Origin: Commensalibacter melissae
GTDB lineage: Bacteria; Pseudomonadota; Alphaproteobacteria; Acetobacterales; Acetobacteraceae
DNA length: 64,000 bases
Reading direction: 5' to 3'
Assembly (NCBI RefSeq): GCF_009734185.1
Contig: NZ_CP046393.1
Span: forward strand, 1,418,501 to 1,482,500
The notes under the pieces were generated by a model, which saw only the letters and a list, made by a program, of their open reading frames with translations, ran no database searches and was not told the DNA's origin. The position numbers were made by a program, and so were the translations under genes. Shown one piece after another: positions 9,336 to 19,748 of the stretch; position 1 is the stretch's first letter; each line of letters begins with the position of its first letter.

Positions 9336-10226
9336 ATGCCATCGCATACACCCTTTCAACCAGCTTCAACAAAAAAAACGTTATCATTCCAGGGACTGAT
9401 CTTAAAGTTACATGAATTCTGGAATTCTCAAGGTTGTGCATTATTACAACCTTATGATCTTGAAATCGGCGCGGGAACATTATCACCACACACGACATTA
9501 CGAGCGTTGGGCGACAAACCTTGGAAAGCGGCCTATGTTCAACCCTGTCGGCGTCCAACAGATGGACGATATGGTGAAAACCCCAACCGTTTACAACATT
9601 ATTATCAATATCAGGTTCTACTGAAGCCATCCCCTGAGAATAGTCAGGAACTATTGCTTGAAAGTTATAAAGCCATCGGTATCAATCCAAAAGAGCACGA
9701 TATTCGTTTTGTTGAAGATGACTGGGAAAATCCCACAATTGGCGCGTGGGGACTTGGATGGGAGGTTTGGTGTGACGGTATGGAGGTCACTCAATTCACC
9801 TATTTCCAGCAGGTTGGCGGGATAACAACCTCTATTCCTTCAACTGAACTTACATACGGCCTTGAACGATTGGCCATGTATATTCAGGGCGTTGAGAATG
9901 TCTATGATTTGGCCTTCAATGATCACGGTCTGACCTATGGAGAGGTTTTTCTCAGGGCTGAAAAGGATTATTCCCGTTACAATTTTGAATGTGCAGACAC
10001 GACCCTTTTATTCAATCATTTCAAGGATGCAGAAAAAGAATCCAATGCGTTGGTCCAACAGAAACTTGCTCAGCCAGCCTACGATCAGTGTTTGAAAGCA
10101 AGCCACTTATTCAACCTGCTTGATGCCCGTGGAGTCATCAGCGTGAATGAACGCGCTTCCTATATTGGTCGCATTCGTAATTTGGCAAAACAATGTTGTG
10201 AAACTTGGCTGGCAGAGGAAAAATAA
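9336..10226 (+). CDS. glyQ: Glycine--tRNA ligase alpha subunit
   Basis: GlyQ forms an alpha2-beta2 enzyme with GlyS and carries the aminoacylation active site of the bacterial-type glycyl-tRNA synthetase. The 296-residue protein shows the class II motifs: [40 protein letters not shown] (motif 2) and [18 protein letters not shown] (motif 3). Its length is typical. The stop codon lies one base before the glyS start, and the two form an operon. Confidence 0.97.
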   Translation: MPSHTPFQPASTKKTLSFQGLILKLHEFWNSQGCALLQPYDLEIGAGTLSPHTTLRALGDKPWKAAYVQPCRRPTDGRYGENPNRLQHYYQYQVLLKPSPENSQELLLESYKAIGINPKEHDIRFVEDDWENPTIGAWGLGWEVWCDGMEVTQFTYFQQVGGITTSIPSTELTYGLERLAMYIQGVENVYDLAFNDHGLTYGEVFLRAEKDYSRYNFECADTTLLFNHFKDAEKESNALVQQKLAQPAYDQCLKASHLFNLLDARGVISVNERASYIGRIRNLAKQCCETWLAEEK

Positions 10227-10227
10227 T

Positions 10228-12288
10228 ATGTCGGAATTGTTTATTGAACTATTATCGGAAGAAATTCCCGCACGCATGCAAAAGCAAGCCATGGAAAATC
10301 TTAACCGTTTACTGAATAATGCGCTGATCAATCTTAATCCCACTGATGCTAAAACATTCTCCACACCAAGACGTATCGCTGTTTCTATGCAGATTGACGC
10401 TACCATTCCGGCACAAGAGCTGGAGGAAAGAGGACCACGAATTACAGCCCCAGAAAAAGCGTTAGAGGGTTTTTTACGCAAACATGCGGCTCAAAAAAAA
10501 GATTTGATTGAAGAGAACGGTTTTTGGGTTTTGAAAAAAATTAAGCCTGAACAATCAGCCAGCCAATTTATTCAAGAAAAAATTCCGCAACTTTTATGGC
10601 AATTCCCCTGGCCTAAATCACAGCGTTGGGGAAATGGCAGCCAATTTACATGGGTTCGCCCATTGCATCGCATCACCTGTATTCTAAATGGTGAGGTTGT
10701 TCCTTTTACCTTGGCAAAAGAAAATGATGATGCGCATGGATTATCCAGCGATCAAATCACTGAAGGCCATCGTTTTCTTTTTCCTTCCCCCTTTACCATC
10801 CACAATACAAAACAATGGCAGGAAACATTGTTTTCCCATTATGTTATTGCCGATTCTGAACAGCGTCGCAATAAAATTCTTGCAGACATATCCAAGCTTG
10901 CAGAAAATAACAAACTTCAACTCGTTTCTGATGAAGGACTTTTAAACGAAGTTACGGGACTTGTTGAATGGCCCGTCGCGTATATGGGTAAAATTGATTC
11001 CATTTTCATGGATTTGCCACAAGAAGTAATGCAAGTTTCAATGCGAGTGAATCAACGTTATTTTGCACTGAAAAATCAAGATGGCTCACCAGCAGCACGT
11101 TTTATTTTTATAGCGAATATTAGACCAGACGATGATGGTTCCTTAATCATTGCCGGAAATGAGCGTGTTTTGAGGGCACGTTTTGCCGATGCCCGTTATT
11201 TTTGGGAACAGGACCGTAAAACACAACTTGTATCATATAACAACTCATTAAATGATGTTATTTTTCATGCCAGACTCGGCAGCCAATACGAACGTGTGCA
11301 ACGTATTGTCAAAGTTGCAGGCTTTCTTGCAAACGAACTTTGCGCCGATGTGGTTCATGCACAACGTGCTGCTTTACTTTGCAAGGCTGATCTTGCAACA
11401 GGAATGGTTGGTGAATTCCCGGAACTCCAAGGTATTATGGGGGGATATTATGCTCAACATGATAACGAAAATCCTGCCGTAGCACTTGCAATCAAGGAAC
11501 ATTACAAACCTTGTGGTCCAAAAGACCAGACACCCACTGAATCATGCTCTGTTATCGTTGCACTCGCGGATAAAATCGATTTGCTAACCGCATTTTTTGC
11601 CATAGGTGAAAAACCCAAAGGATCTGGTGATCCTTTTGCATTAAGACGGGCTGCCTTGGGGATTATCAGAATCATCCGTGAAAACAATCTCTCTCTTGAT
11701 TTAGAAAAAGTATTTGAATTCTCCATTTCAACACTTCCGAAAGATTTACAACAAGCTTCAGATCTGAAATTTTTGGCAAATTTCATGAATGAACGACTTA
11801 TTATTCAGTTACGAAGTGAGGGTTTACGACATGATATTTTATCAGCAGTTTCACAAAAAAATCATTTAACTGATATTTCCGAACTTCTTAAAAAAGTTAA
11901 TGCCATAAATCAAATTCTTGAATCATCCGAAGGAAAAAATCTTCTGGCCGCTGTCAAAAGAGCAAGCAACATTCTCAGAATTGAAAACAAGAAAGACGGC
12001 CCTCATCACGGTGAACCCGATCCGTCTCTTTTCCATACTGATGAAGAAACAAATCTGTACAGTCATTTAAAGCAAGCTACACAAATGATTGAATCAGCAC
12101 TTGATCATAAGAAGTTTGAATTTGCAATGAATACTATAGCTTCCTTACGCTCTGAACTGGACATCTTTTTTGATAAAACTATTATTAATGATCCAAATGA
12201 AATCATTCGTCATAATCGACTTAAACTTCTCAATCAAATTGATAATGTGGCTAACCTTATTGCTGATTTTAGCCAAATTGAAAAATAG
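10228..12288 (+). CDS. glyS: Glycine--tRNA ligase beta subunit
   Basis: The beta subunit binds tRNA-Gly and carries HD-like, B3/B4-like and anticodon-binding domains. The 686-residue protein starts with the typical SELFIELLSEEIPARMQ and contains STPRRIAV, EGHRFLFP, QRYFALKNQDG and GSGDPFALRRAALGIIRII, all standard for GlyS. The start at 10228 is chosen over in-frame 10147 because it follows glyQ by one base, has AGAGGA upstream, and gives the family N-terminus. The next gene converges from the other strand with only five bases between stop codons. Confidence 0.97.
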   Translation: MSELFIELLSEEIPARMQKQAMENLNRLLNNALINLNPTDAKTFSTPRRIAVSMQIDATIPAQELEERGPRITAPEKALEGFLRKHAAQKKDLIEENGFWVLKKIKPEQSASQFIQEKIPQLLWQFPWPKSQRWGNGSQFTWVRPLHRITCILNGEVVPFTLAKENDDAHGLSSDQITEGHRFLFPSPFTIHNTKQWQETLFSHYVIADSEQRRNKILADISKLAENNKLQLVSDEGLLNEVTGLVEWPVAYMGKIDSIFMDLPQEVMQVSMRVNQRYFALKNQDGSPAARFIFIANIRPDDDGSLIIAGNERVLRARFADARYFWEQDRKTQLVSYNNSLNDVIFHARLGSQYERVQRIVKVAGFLANELCADVVHAQRAALLCKADLATGMVGEFPELQGIMGGYYAQHDNENPAVALAIKEHYKPCGPKDQTPTESCSVIVALADKIDLLTAFFAIGEKPKGSGDPFALRRAALGIIRIIRENNLSLDLEKVFEFSISTLPKDLQQASDLKFLANFMNERLIIQLRSEGLRHDILSAVSQKNHLTDISELLKKVNAINQILESSEGKNLLAAVKRASNILRIENKKDGPHHGEPDPSLFHTDEETNLYSHLKQATQMIESALDHKKFEFAMNTIASLRSELDIFFDKTIINDPNEIIRHNRLKLLNQIDNVANLIADFSQIEK

Positions 12289-12293
12289 TTATA

Positions 12294-14819
12294 TTAGATT
12301 TTAGCTGGGTCTGTTAATTCATAAAACAGCTGGGGCTTGACTTTAAAATGAGGTGAATAGGCTGAATCATTTTTATAAACCGCCTTTTCACCCCATTTTT
12401 TTTCCATAAATTCCATTTCATATGTGAAGCGTTCTTGGTGTTCAGGTCTATCATCACTACCTCTTGAATAGCTTTCATGATGAATGGCAATCACATCCAT
12501 GCACATAATAATTCGATAACCTGCCTCTCTTACTTTCAAACATAGATCGACATCGTTATATGCAATTTTTAAATTAATTTCATCAAATCCATCTACCTCA
12601 TGAAAAACTGATGCCTTTACCAACATCATGGCCGCTGTTACTGCAGTCAATTCCTGTGATAATACAGAACGTCCGACATAACCAAAATCATTCTTGATCA
12701 TCCCCCTATTCATATGTTGGGCAACTTCCCCAGGACCAACAATAATGCCTCCATGTTGTATTCTTCCATTCGGATATAACAGTTTGGCTCCCACAATTGC
12801 AATATCATCAGCAAATTCCGCCTCATTCAACATGATTTCCAGCCAATCCTCATTTTCAATAAATACATCATTATTTAAGAATAAATAAAAATCGGATTTT
12901 ATTTTTTGAGCAGCCAGGTTATTCAAACGTGAAAAATTAAATTCTTCTTGTACTGTTAAAAAATTTACAGTCTTTTTTCGTGAATAGTTTTTTATAAACT
13001 CCAGAGTTTCTGGTTTTTTTGACCCATTATCAACCAATAATATATTATAGTGGCTATAATTGGTTTGGTCCAAAATACGGTCAACGCATTTTTTGGTAAT
13101 TTCAATCTGATCTTTGAAAGGGATAATAATTGTAACAGTTGATTGCGGTATCTTATTCCATGCAACCTTATACATCGTAGCATTCTCTATCGAGCTTACC
13201 ATAGTTTCTTGACCCTTACGTTTCAAATGATCACTTACACAGGCTATACCCGCTTTTACCGCATATTGTTTATTGGCGGTTGTTTCCGCTGTTGAATTCG
13301 GAGTAATACGCCAGTGATACAAAATCTCCTGAACATGATGAATTTGCGATGATTTTAAATATTCTGTCAATCGCAAAATAAAATCATGATCCTGTGCACC
13401 ATTATATTGCGATGACAGAAAACCGACTTTTCTAACATAATCAACATGAATCATGACAAAATGACAAATATAATTACACCCTAACAAATAACGGTAATTA
13501 AAATCAGGTTTTAAATTGGGTTCGGTAAATTCACCATTGTTATCAAGCTTATCCTCATCTGAATAAACAAAATAGGCATTATGACACTGCGCCTCCATTA
13601 TCATCATTTCCAATGCTTCAGGAACCAGCAGGTCATCATGATCAAAAAAAGCAATCCATTGACCTTTTACCTGTTTCAATCCTTCATTGGTAGCTTCGGA
13701 AATACCCATATTACATGTCAGTGTAATTGCCTTGATCCTGTTATCATACAAAACATATTTTTTGATTTCTCTCTGTATTGATGCTGATTTTCCTCCATCA
13801 TCAATCAAAATCAATTCCCAATTTTTATAAGTTTGACATAAAACAGAATCAACAGCCTCCCTAAAATGAGATAAATCAGGTTTGTAAACAGGACATATAA
13901 TTGAAATTTTGGGAGATTTAAGTTTTATCTTTAAATCTTTCAAATTTTGTCTTTTTTTATCAAGTAATTTTGGTAAACTCGAGAAATATTTTTGTGCCCA
14001 TAGATGATATTCATCAATTACATATTCCGGATAAGCGATTAAATTTTTAATTTCACTTTTTAGGGAATTAATTTCATTATATAGACTATCTATATGCTGA
14101 TTCATTATTAATAGTTTTTGTTCCAACAAATCATCAACAAGGCTTGTTTGATAGGGGCTGTTTTTCACTTCTATATAATCAGGCATTACATACACGCGAA
14201 ATTCCGCCTTAAAACATTTTCGAAGCACTTTGGGTATAACAACCGCAAAACCGCATCTTGGCTCACCATTATAAGCATTTGCCACATCAGGACGATATCT
14301 ATTGGCCTGAACCATTTGTAATTCAATCCCATTCATGACAACAAGAATTGAACAGTTTCCTATATATTCTCCTGTTTTCAAATCCTTTTTCAAAACCCAT
14401 CCAACAATTGAACCATTCTTCCATCCATCAATAAAAGATTCATATTCAACAGAATCGTTATTTCTTAATAATTGAAAATATACATAGGATACTTGCTTAT
14501 TATTCTGTTTTGAATCAGAGATTATAAAAGGTGTTTCATCAATAAATTGAAATGATAGTTTATGCTTCTTATTATCCCTGTATCTTTCTGGTATGGAAAA
14601 TTGAAAACCGATATCGCCGCGAAAGAAATTCAGCTTTTGCTGGAGAGTTTTATTTTCAATATCGCATTTAATTTCAGAAATCTTTACATCATCGATAAAA
14701 GCAGAAACAATTGTAGGTTTTTCAGGTTTAACTACGTTAATTGCCCATCCCACAAATACTCCCTCTTCAACTCTTTGACAGAAACCCGTACAGCGAGATT
14801 GAGCATTCATGAACCCCAT
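12294..14819 (-). CDS. Large two-domain GT2 glycosyltransferase with duplicated N-terminal module
   Basis: An 841-residue protein predicted to add sugars to a cell-surface polysaccharide or LPS on the cytosolic face. Residues about 15-200 hold two related modules: GWAINV...GFQFSIP (24-77) and GWVLKK...GFAVVIP (140-196). A short coiled coil follows (about 232-260). The first GT2 domain starts near 304 (ISIICPVYKPD, with FFDHDDLLVP); the second near 560 (TVTIIIPFKDQ, with LFLNNDVFIE and CLKVREAGYR). Each keeps an Asp-rich motif, so both may be active. It stands alone, convergent with glyS and downstream of infC's terminator. The acceptor is unknown. Confidence 0.85.
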   Translation of the reverse strand: MGFMNAQSRCTGFCQRVEEGVFVGWAINVVKPEKPTIVSAFIDDVKISEIKCDIENKTLQQKLNFFRGDIGFQFSIPERYRDNKKHKLSFQFIDETPFIISDSKQNNKQVSYVYFQLLRNNDSVEYESFIDGWKNGSIVGWVLKKDLKTGEYIGNCSILVVMNGIELQMVQANRYRPDVANAYNGEPRCGFAVVIPKVLRKCFKAEFRVYVMPDYIEVKNSPYQTSLVDDLLEQKLLIMNQHIDSLYNEINSLKSEIKNLIAYPEYVIDEYHLWAQKYFSSLPKLLDKKRQNLKDLKIKLKSPKISIICPVYKPDLSHFREAVDSVLCQTYKNWELILIDDGGKSASIQREIKKYVLYDNRIKAITLTCNMGISEATNEGLKQVKGQWIAFFDHDDLLVPEALEMMIMEAQCHNAYFVYSDEDKLDNNGEFTEPNLKPDFNYRYLLGCNYICHFVMIHVDYVRKVGFLSSQYNGAQDHDFILRLTEYLKSSQIHHVQEILYHWRITPNSTAETTANKQYAVKAGIACVSDHLKRKGQETMVSSIENATMYKVAWNKIPQSTVTIIIPFKDQIEITKKCVDRILDQTNYSHYNILLVDNGSKKPETLEFIKNYSRKKTVNFLTVQEEFNFSRLNNLAAQKIKSDFYLFLNNDVFIENEDWLEIMLNEAEFADDIAIVGAKLLYPNGRIQHGGIIVGPGEVAQHMNRGMIKNDFGYVGRSVLSQELTAVTAAMMLVKASVFHEVDGFDEINLKIAYNDVDLCLKVREAGYRIIMCMDVIAIHHESYSRGSDDRPEHQERFTYEMEFMEKKWGEKAVYKNDSAYSPHFKVKPQLFYELTDPAKI

Positions 14820-14887
14820 CCTTTTAGTTAACTTAAATTTACTATTTCTTGCAAAAAATTATAATTTTTCAAAAATAAATATCATTA

Positions 14888-14921
14888 TAAAAAAAGGTAT
14901 GTAAAATTTACATACCTTTAT
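14888..14921 (-). terminator. Rho-independent terminator after infC
   Basis: AAAGGTATGTA (14893-14903) pairs with TACATACCTTT (14909-14919), a nearly perfect inverted repeat. On the minus strand it is followed by a run of seven Ts, which suits termination of infC about 30 bases after its stop codon. Confidence 0.8.
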
Positions 14922-14947
14922 TGAACTTCATTTAATATTTTATCACA

Positions 14948-15484
14948 TCAACGGGCTACTAAAACCATAATCATTTGACGATTTTCGATCTTGGAAGTTT
15001 GTTCTGGCTTTGCAACATCTTCCATATCAACACGGAATCGATCCAACAATTGAACACCCAGTTCTTGATGGGCCATTTCACGTCCACGGAAACGTAACGT
15101 GATTTTAACCTTGTCACCACCAGCAATAAAACGCTTTGCCGCGTTTAGTTTTACCTGATAGTCATTTTCATCAATATTTGGTCTTACCTTAATTTCCTTA
15201 ATATCAATGACTTTTTGTTTTTTACGTGCCTCATTCTTTTTTTTCTGCTGTTCATATTTGAATTTGCCGTAATCAACAATTTTCGCTACTGGCGGATCAG
15301 CATTTGGACTGACTTCCAATAAATTCAGTCCAACAGCATAAGCCATTTTCAAAGCTTCACGTGTTGGCACAATACCTAACATTTCACCATCAGCACCAAC
15401 CAGGCGAACCTGTGCAGCACGGATCTCATCATCAACCAAGGGTCCTTCACGATTAGTCGCAGGGGTTATCGATGTTTTTACTAT
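14948..15484 (-). CDS. infC: Translation initiation factor IF-3, apparent AUA start
   Basis: IF-3 binds the 30S subunit, blocks premature 50S joining and checks start-codon pairing. The conserved body (REGPLVDDEIRAAQVRLV, KFKYEQQKKKNEARKKQ, MAHQELG) is complete, but no ATG or GTG precedes it. The only strong ribosome site, AAGGAG (15492-15497 on the plus-strand coordinates, read in reverse), lies seven bases from an ATA codon at 15484-15482, in frame and giving 178 residues. TTG at 15439 would cut off the conserved REGP region and has no such site. Rare AUU-type starts in infC are known from E. coli, where IF-3 represses its own translation. rpmI-rplT do not follow; thrS lies upstream. Confidence 0.9.
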   Translation of the reverse strand: MVKTSITPATNREGPLVDDEIRAAQVRLVGADGEMLGIVPTREALKMAYAVGLNLLEVSPNADPPVAKIVDYGKFKYEQQKKKNEARKKQKVIDIKEIKVRPNIDENDYQVKLNAAKRFIAGGDKVKITLRFRGREMAHQELGVQLLDRFRVDMEDVAKPEQTSKIENRQMIMVLVAR

Positions 15485-15645
15485 GGTTAAGCTCCTTCTA
15501 TAAATAAATCATTGAAAAGGGGATTACTTACTCAAAAATTAGAAAATTGAACTTATCAAAAAAATCAATCTTGTAAATAACCCATTTCCTAGATTTAATA
15601 ATAAACAACTTCTTAAAACACTATAATAGATTTTAAAAAAACTAT
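15485..15645 (-). promoter_or_regulatory. thrS-infC intergenic leader
   Basis: About 160 bases between thrS and infC on the minus strand. It carries the strong infC ribosome site AAGGAG at 15492-15497 and is otherwise AT-rich. No clear terminator for thrS is visible, so read-through into infC is possible, with or without an internal promoter. Confidence 0.4.
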
Positions 15646-17613
15646 CTAGTCTTCACAATAAAATTTAGCCTTTCGCTGCGCAAAGGGAACTCGTCCTTTA
15701 TCTGGCGGTGATGCCTCTCGAGACAGTTGATCCATGGCTTCATTCAAAGCCATGATCTCTTGTGATTTTCCACCCAATCGACGTACTGCCAATTGACGTT
15801 CTTCCGCCTCCTTGCGCCCAATAACCAAAATGACAGGAACATGTTGCAGACTATGTTCACGAATCTTTGCATTGATCTTTTCGTTTCTATCATCCAATTC
15901 CACACGAATTCCCTGGGCTTTCAGCAGGGCAACGACTTCTCGGGCATAATTCTCCACATCATTTACAATCGTTGCCACAACTACTTGGACAGGTGCCAGC
16001 CACAAAGGGAAATGACCTGCATATTGTTCTATCAAAATACCAATAAACCGTTCAAATGATCCTAAAATTGCCCGATGAAGCATAACTGGGCGATGTCTTG
16101 CGCTATCTTCTCCAATATAAGCCGTCTTAAGCCGTTCTGGCAGAACATAGTCAACTTGCAACGTGCCACATTGCCAATCCCTTCCTATCGCATCACGTAA
16201 AACAAATTCCAGTTTGGGGCCATAAAAAGCGCCTTCCCCTTTATTAAGCTCAAATTCTACACCAACCTGTTTACAGGCTTCCTTCAAGCTATTTTCAGCA
16301 CGATCCCAAATCGCATCATCTCCCGCTCTTTTTTCTGGACGATCAGAAAATTTGATGCGAAAACTCTCGAAACCAAGATCTTTGTATACTTCTGACAACA
16401 TTTGGACAAACAAGGCTGTTTCAGAAGTAATTTGATCTTCTGTACAAAAAATATGCGCATCATCCTGAACAAATGACCGAACACGCATAATCCCATGTAG
16501 TGCTCCAGAAGGTTCGTAACGGTGACAGGCTCCAAATTCCGCCATCCGAAGGGGAAGCTCACGATAGGAACGCAATGTATGATTGAATATTTGGATATGA
16601 CATGGACAGTTCATGGGTTTCAAAGCGTAAATGCGATCTTCATCCTCAACGGAAGCAATAAACATATTTTCCTTGAATTTGTCCCAATGCCCTGATGCCT
16701 CCCATAATGAACGGTCAACAAGTTGGGGGGTTCGCACCTCCTCATATCCATAACGACGTTGGACACGCTGCATATAAGCCTGTAATTCGGTATAAATTTG
16801 CCATCCTTTGGGATGCCAGAATACGGAACCTACGGCTTCATCCTGCAGATGGAAAAGATCCATCTCTTTTCCAATCCGTCTGTGATCGCGTTTTGTCGCT
16901 TCTTCCAATTGCGTCAGATAGGCATCAAGCTCTTTTTGATCACGCCATGCCGTTCCATATATACGTGACAGCATGGCATTTTTTGAATCCCCACGCCAAT
17001 ATGCACCAGCAACCTTCATCAGTTTAAAAGCTTTACCGACATCCCCGGTCGTTCTTAAATGCGGTCCACGGCAAAGGTCAAGCCACTCCCCCTGTCTATA
17101 AACTGTGATCGTTTCTGTTTCTGGCAAATCCCGAATGAGCTGGGCTTTATAATGCTCCCCATTGGTTTCAAAATATTCAATTGCTTTCTGCCGAGGCAGA
17201 ACCTCTCTGACAAAAGGTTCATTACGCGCAATAATCTCATGCATTTTCTGTTCAATTTTACCAAGATCCTCTGGCTTGAAAGGTTCTTCACGGGCAAAAT
17301 CATAATAAAAACCGTCCTCAATAGCTGGACCAATAGTAACCTGGGTTCCCGGATATAGTTCCTGTACTGCCTGGGCAAGTACATGGGCAGCATCATGACG
17401 GATTAACTCTAACGCCGCCGCATCTTTTTTTGTAATGAATTTTACTGACGAATCTTCATATATTTCAGTTAATAAATCGACTAATTTTCCATTCAGCTCC
17501 ATTGCTAAAGCTGCACGGGCCAAACCTGCCCCAATAGATTGTGCAATACTTAAACCCGTAACCGATCCTTCATATTCACGAACAGATCCATCAGGCAAGG
17601 TAATAGATGGCAT
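15646..17613 (-). CDS. thrS: Threonine--tRNA ligase
   Basis: ThrRS charges tRNA-Thr and removes mischarged serine. The 655-residue protein has the TGS domain ([12 protein letters not shown]), the editing domain with [11 protein letters not shown], and the class II core with [32 protein letters not shown] and [16 protein letters not shown], followed by the anticodon-binding domain. The zinc ligand cysteine in [10 protein letters not shown] and histidines are present. The start ATG at 17613 matches the family. The thrS-infC order is widely conserved. Confidence 0.97.
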   Translation of the reverse strand: MPSITLPDGSVREYEGSVTGLSIAQSIGAGLARAALAMELNGKLVDLLTEIYEDSSVKFITKKDAAALELIRHDAAHVLAQAVQELYPGTQVTIGPAIEDGFYYDFAREEPFKPEDLGKIEQKMHEIIARNEPFVREVLPRQKAIEYFETNGEHYKAQLIRDLPETETITVYRQGEWLDLCRGPHLRTTGDVGKAFKLMKVAGAYWRGDSKNAMLSRIYGTAWRDQKELDAYLTQLEEATKRDHRRIGKEMDLFHLQDEAVGSVFWHPKGWQIYTELQAYMQRVQRRYGYEEVRTPQLVDRSLWEASGHWDKFKENMFIASVEDEDRIYALKPMNCPCHIQIFNHTLRSYRELPLRMAEFGACHRYEPSGALHGIMRVRSFVQDDAHIFCTEDQITSETALFVQMLSEVYKDLGFESFRIKFSDRPEKRAGDDAIWDRAENSLKEACKQVGVEFELNKGEGAFYGPKLEFVLRDAIGRDWQCGTLQVDYVLPERLKTAYIGEDSARHRPVMLHRAILGSFERFIGILIEQYAGHFPLWLAPVQVVVATIVNDVENYAREVVALLKAQGIRVELDDRNEKINAKIREHSLQHVPVILVIGRKEAEERQLAVRRLGGKSQEIMALNEAMDQLSREASPPDKGRVPFAQRKAKFYCED

Positions 17614-17655
17614 ACTTAAAACTCCAGAACGCTATAATAAACCTAATAATAAACT

Positions 17656-18573
17656 TTAATGAACCCAGTTCAATTCTTGTGCAACCTTTTTTACGGAAAG
17701 ATTTCTTAAATCCGCCTCATACAATATTTTGACATGTTTTCCACGTGGTGCGGTCAGCGCAGGATTACTTGATGATGAAAACAAAACAACAGAACACCCC
17801 CCCACCAATGCGGCAATATGCATTGGTCCTGTATCATTTCCGAGCGAAAATTGTGCATTTTTCATTAAGTGCCCCAACTGAAACAAACTTGTTTTACCAA
17901 TCAAGTTCATTGCCTTCGGACATAATTGCAAAATCTGTCGGGAAATCTCTTTCTCTTCTTTTCCTCCAGCAATTATAGGGATCAACCCTTTTTCAAGACA
18001 TATATTCGCAATCTCACCATAATACTGAATAGGCCATCTTTTCTCCATACGTCGTGCCGAGCAACCAGGAACTAACACAACATAGGGTCGATCCATGGAA
18101 AAATCAATCATTTCGGATAAAAACCAGGATAAATCAAGCTCGGGATAATCAGTTATACCAACCTTGCTTAACTGATCTTTCTGGCGATCAAATGTATGCA
18201 AGCGATTACGCTCCTCATTGTCATGTCTATGCGATGCTGTTTTTGCAATCGCCGATCCTTGTCTCTGTCCTGTAAACCTAAAGTAACGTGTCGATCGATG
18301 AGAAGTTTGTAAATCAAAGATATAATCATATCCCCGTAGTTTTTTCACTAGCCTAATCAATCCCGCAATATTGAACCAGGAAGGTTTATCATCAACAATA
18401 ACACGATCAAACCAAGGTGATCTTTTAGCCAGATCAACAAATGGTGCAGATGTTAACAAGGTGATCTCTGCATTGGGATAATACTGACGAATGGCCGCAA
18501 ACGGGTAAAAACTTTGGATAAAATCCCCCAAAGCACCCAAACGTATAATCAAGATTCTTTTAACTGACATCAT
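17656..18573 (-). CDS. GT9-family glycosyltransferase (heptosyltransferase-like)
   Basis: A 305-residue member of the GT9 family, which includes the ADP-heptose:LPS heptosyltransferases. Family marks are ILIIRLGALGDFIQS at the N-terminus, VLVPGCSARRMEKRWP in the middle, and FSLGNDTGPMHIAALVG at the nucleotide-sugar site. It probably works on the LPS core at the inner membrane. The preceding minus-strand gene is a GT4 enzyme and overlaps it by 14 bases, so the two are translationally coupled. Whether the donor is heptose is not shown by the sequence. Confidence 0.85.
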   Translation of the reverse strand: MMSVKRILIIRLGALGDFIQSFYPFAAIRQYYPNAEITLLTSAPFVDLAKRSPWFDRVIVDDKPSWFNIAGLIRLVKKLRGYDYIFDLQTSHRSTRYFRFTGQRQGSAIAKTASHRHDNEERNRLHTFDRQKDQLSKVGITDYPELDLSWFLSEMIDFSMDRPYVVLVPGCSARRMEKRWPIQYYGEIANICLEKGLIPIIAGGKEEKEISRQILQLCPKAMNLIGKTSLFQLGHLMKNAQFSLGNDTGPMHIAALVGGCSVVLFSSSSNPALTAPRGKHVKILYEADLRNLSVKKVAQELNWVH

Positions 18574-19732
18574 TGATCTTTAATTTGTTTTCAGCAGGTA
18601 ATATCTCGTTATAAACAGAAAGGGTTTTGCATTGCATCTGTTGCAAAGTATATTTTTTTTGAACCGCCTCCCGGGCAAGCCGACCGATCCAATTTAAATC
18701 TGCATCTGTTTTTTCCATCAACTGATCCAAAACAAATACCAAATTATTAACACTGCCGGGCTTAAAAAGGTAACCTGTAACATTTTCTTCAACTGTTTCT
18801 GCCGCCCCACCATGATTGGCAACAACCACAGGTTTCTCCATAGCCTGGGCCTCAATTACGACACGTCCAAAAGGTTCAGGTTTAAGGGAAGGTACTACAA
18901 CGATATTTGCCAGTGCATAGACCGCAGGCATATCCTGGCTATTTCCCACAAAATAAATCGAATTTTTTATTTTTAGATAATCGGCTAAGGCAAGCAACTC
19001 TTTTAAAAAATGATCTTTTTCTTTGGCGGGACCGACAAAAATGCAGATCCAGTTCGGATGATTGAATTTTAATTCAGCAAAAGCCTGCAATAATAATTTA
19101 TGTCCCTTCCACTCCGTAATTCTTCCCGGCAATAACAGGATCTTTTGCTCTTCAGAAATTCCCCAACTCTGTGCCAATGAACTTATTCGGTTACCTAACG
19201 GCAAACTCGGATCAAAAATAGTTAGATCAACCCCGCGTGGAATGATACATAGTTTTTGCTGGTTGACATGATATTCTTGTTGTAAATGATTAGCAATATA
19301 ATGACTGATCGCTATCACCTTTTCCCCTTTGGTCATTACCTGGTTGTACCAACGTTTTCCGAACCATTTGGCCTGAAAAACTCCGTGCCAGGTTGTGACA
19401 AAACGGATATGACATTTTTTTACTGCCAACCATGCAGACCATGCCGGCGCTCTTGAACGTGCATGAACAATATCTACTTTATAATACTGGATAATCTTAA
19501 TTAACGCATAATGATTTTTCCAGATTATCCACGGATTTTTTGAGCTTAGCGGTAAATGAATGTAAATTGCCCCAATTTTTTCGAGATAATGCTGCCATAT
19601 TCCATCTTCACTGGCTACAATTGCAATGCCACCCGCCTGTATGATTGCTTTTGCCATATCAACAGTTCCCCGCTCTACCCCACCTGTACCCAATGCTGGT
19701 AGAACTTGCAATATGACCGGTTTATTTTCCAT
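18560..19732 (-). CDS. GT4-family glycosyltransferase
   Basis: A 390-residue GT-B enzyme. The N-terminal half has LPALGTGGVERGTVDMAKA and TTWHGVFQAK; the C-terminal half has the donor-binding ILLLPGRITEWKGHKLL and PSLKPEPFGRVVIEAQAMEKPVV, with the EPFGR-type E-x7-E motif expected of retaining GT4 enzymes. Alphaproteobacteria often pair such a gene with a GT9 gene for LPS core assembly, as here. Its start lies 16 bases from the FzlA-like gene, suggesting one minus-strand unit. Confidence 0.85.
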   Translation of the reverse strand: MENKPVILQVLPALGTGGVERGTVDMAKAIIQAGGIAIVASEDGIWQHYLEKIGAIYIHLPLSSKNPWIIWKNHYALIKIIQYYKVDIVHARSRAPAWSAWLAVKKCHIRFVTTWHGVFQAKWFGKRWYNQVMTKGEKVIAISHYIANHLQQEYHVNQQKLCIIPRGVDLTIFDPSLPLGNRISSLAQSWGISEEQKILLLPGRITEWKGHKLLLQAFAELKFNHPNWICIFVGPAKEKDHFLKELLALADYLKIKNSIYFVGNSQDMPAVYALANIVVVPSLKPEPFGRVVIEAQAMEKPVVVANHGGAAETVEENVTGYLFKPGSVNNLVFVLDQLMEKTDADLNWIGRLAREAVQKKYTLQQMQCKTLSVYNEILPAENKLKINDVS

Positions 19733-19748
19733 TCCGACTAAAATTTCA

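Noticed and set aside
10147-10227. Upstream start for glyS inside glyQ
   Set aside because: The ATG at 10228 follows glyQ by one base, has AGAGGA upstream and gives the conserved GlyS N-terminus.
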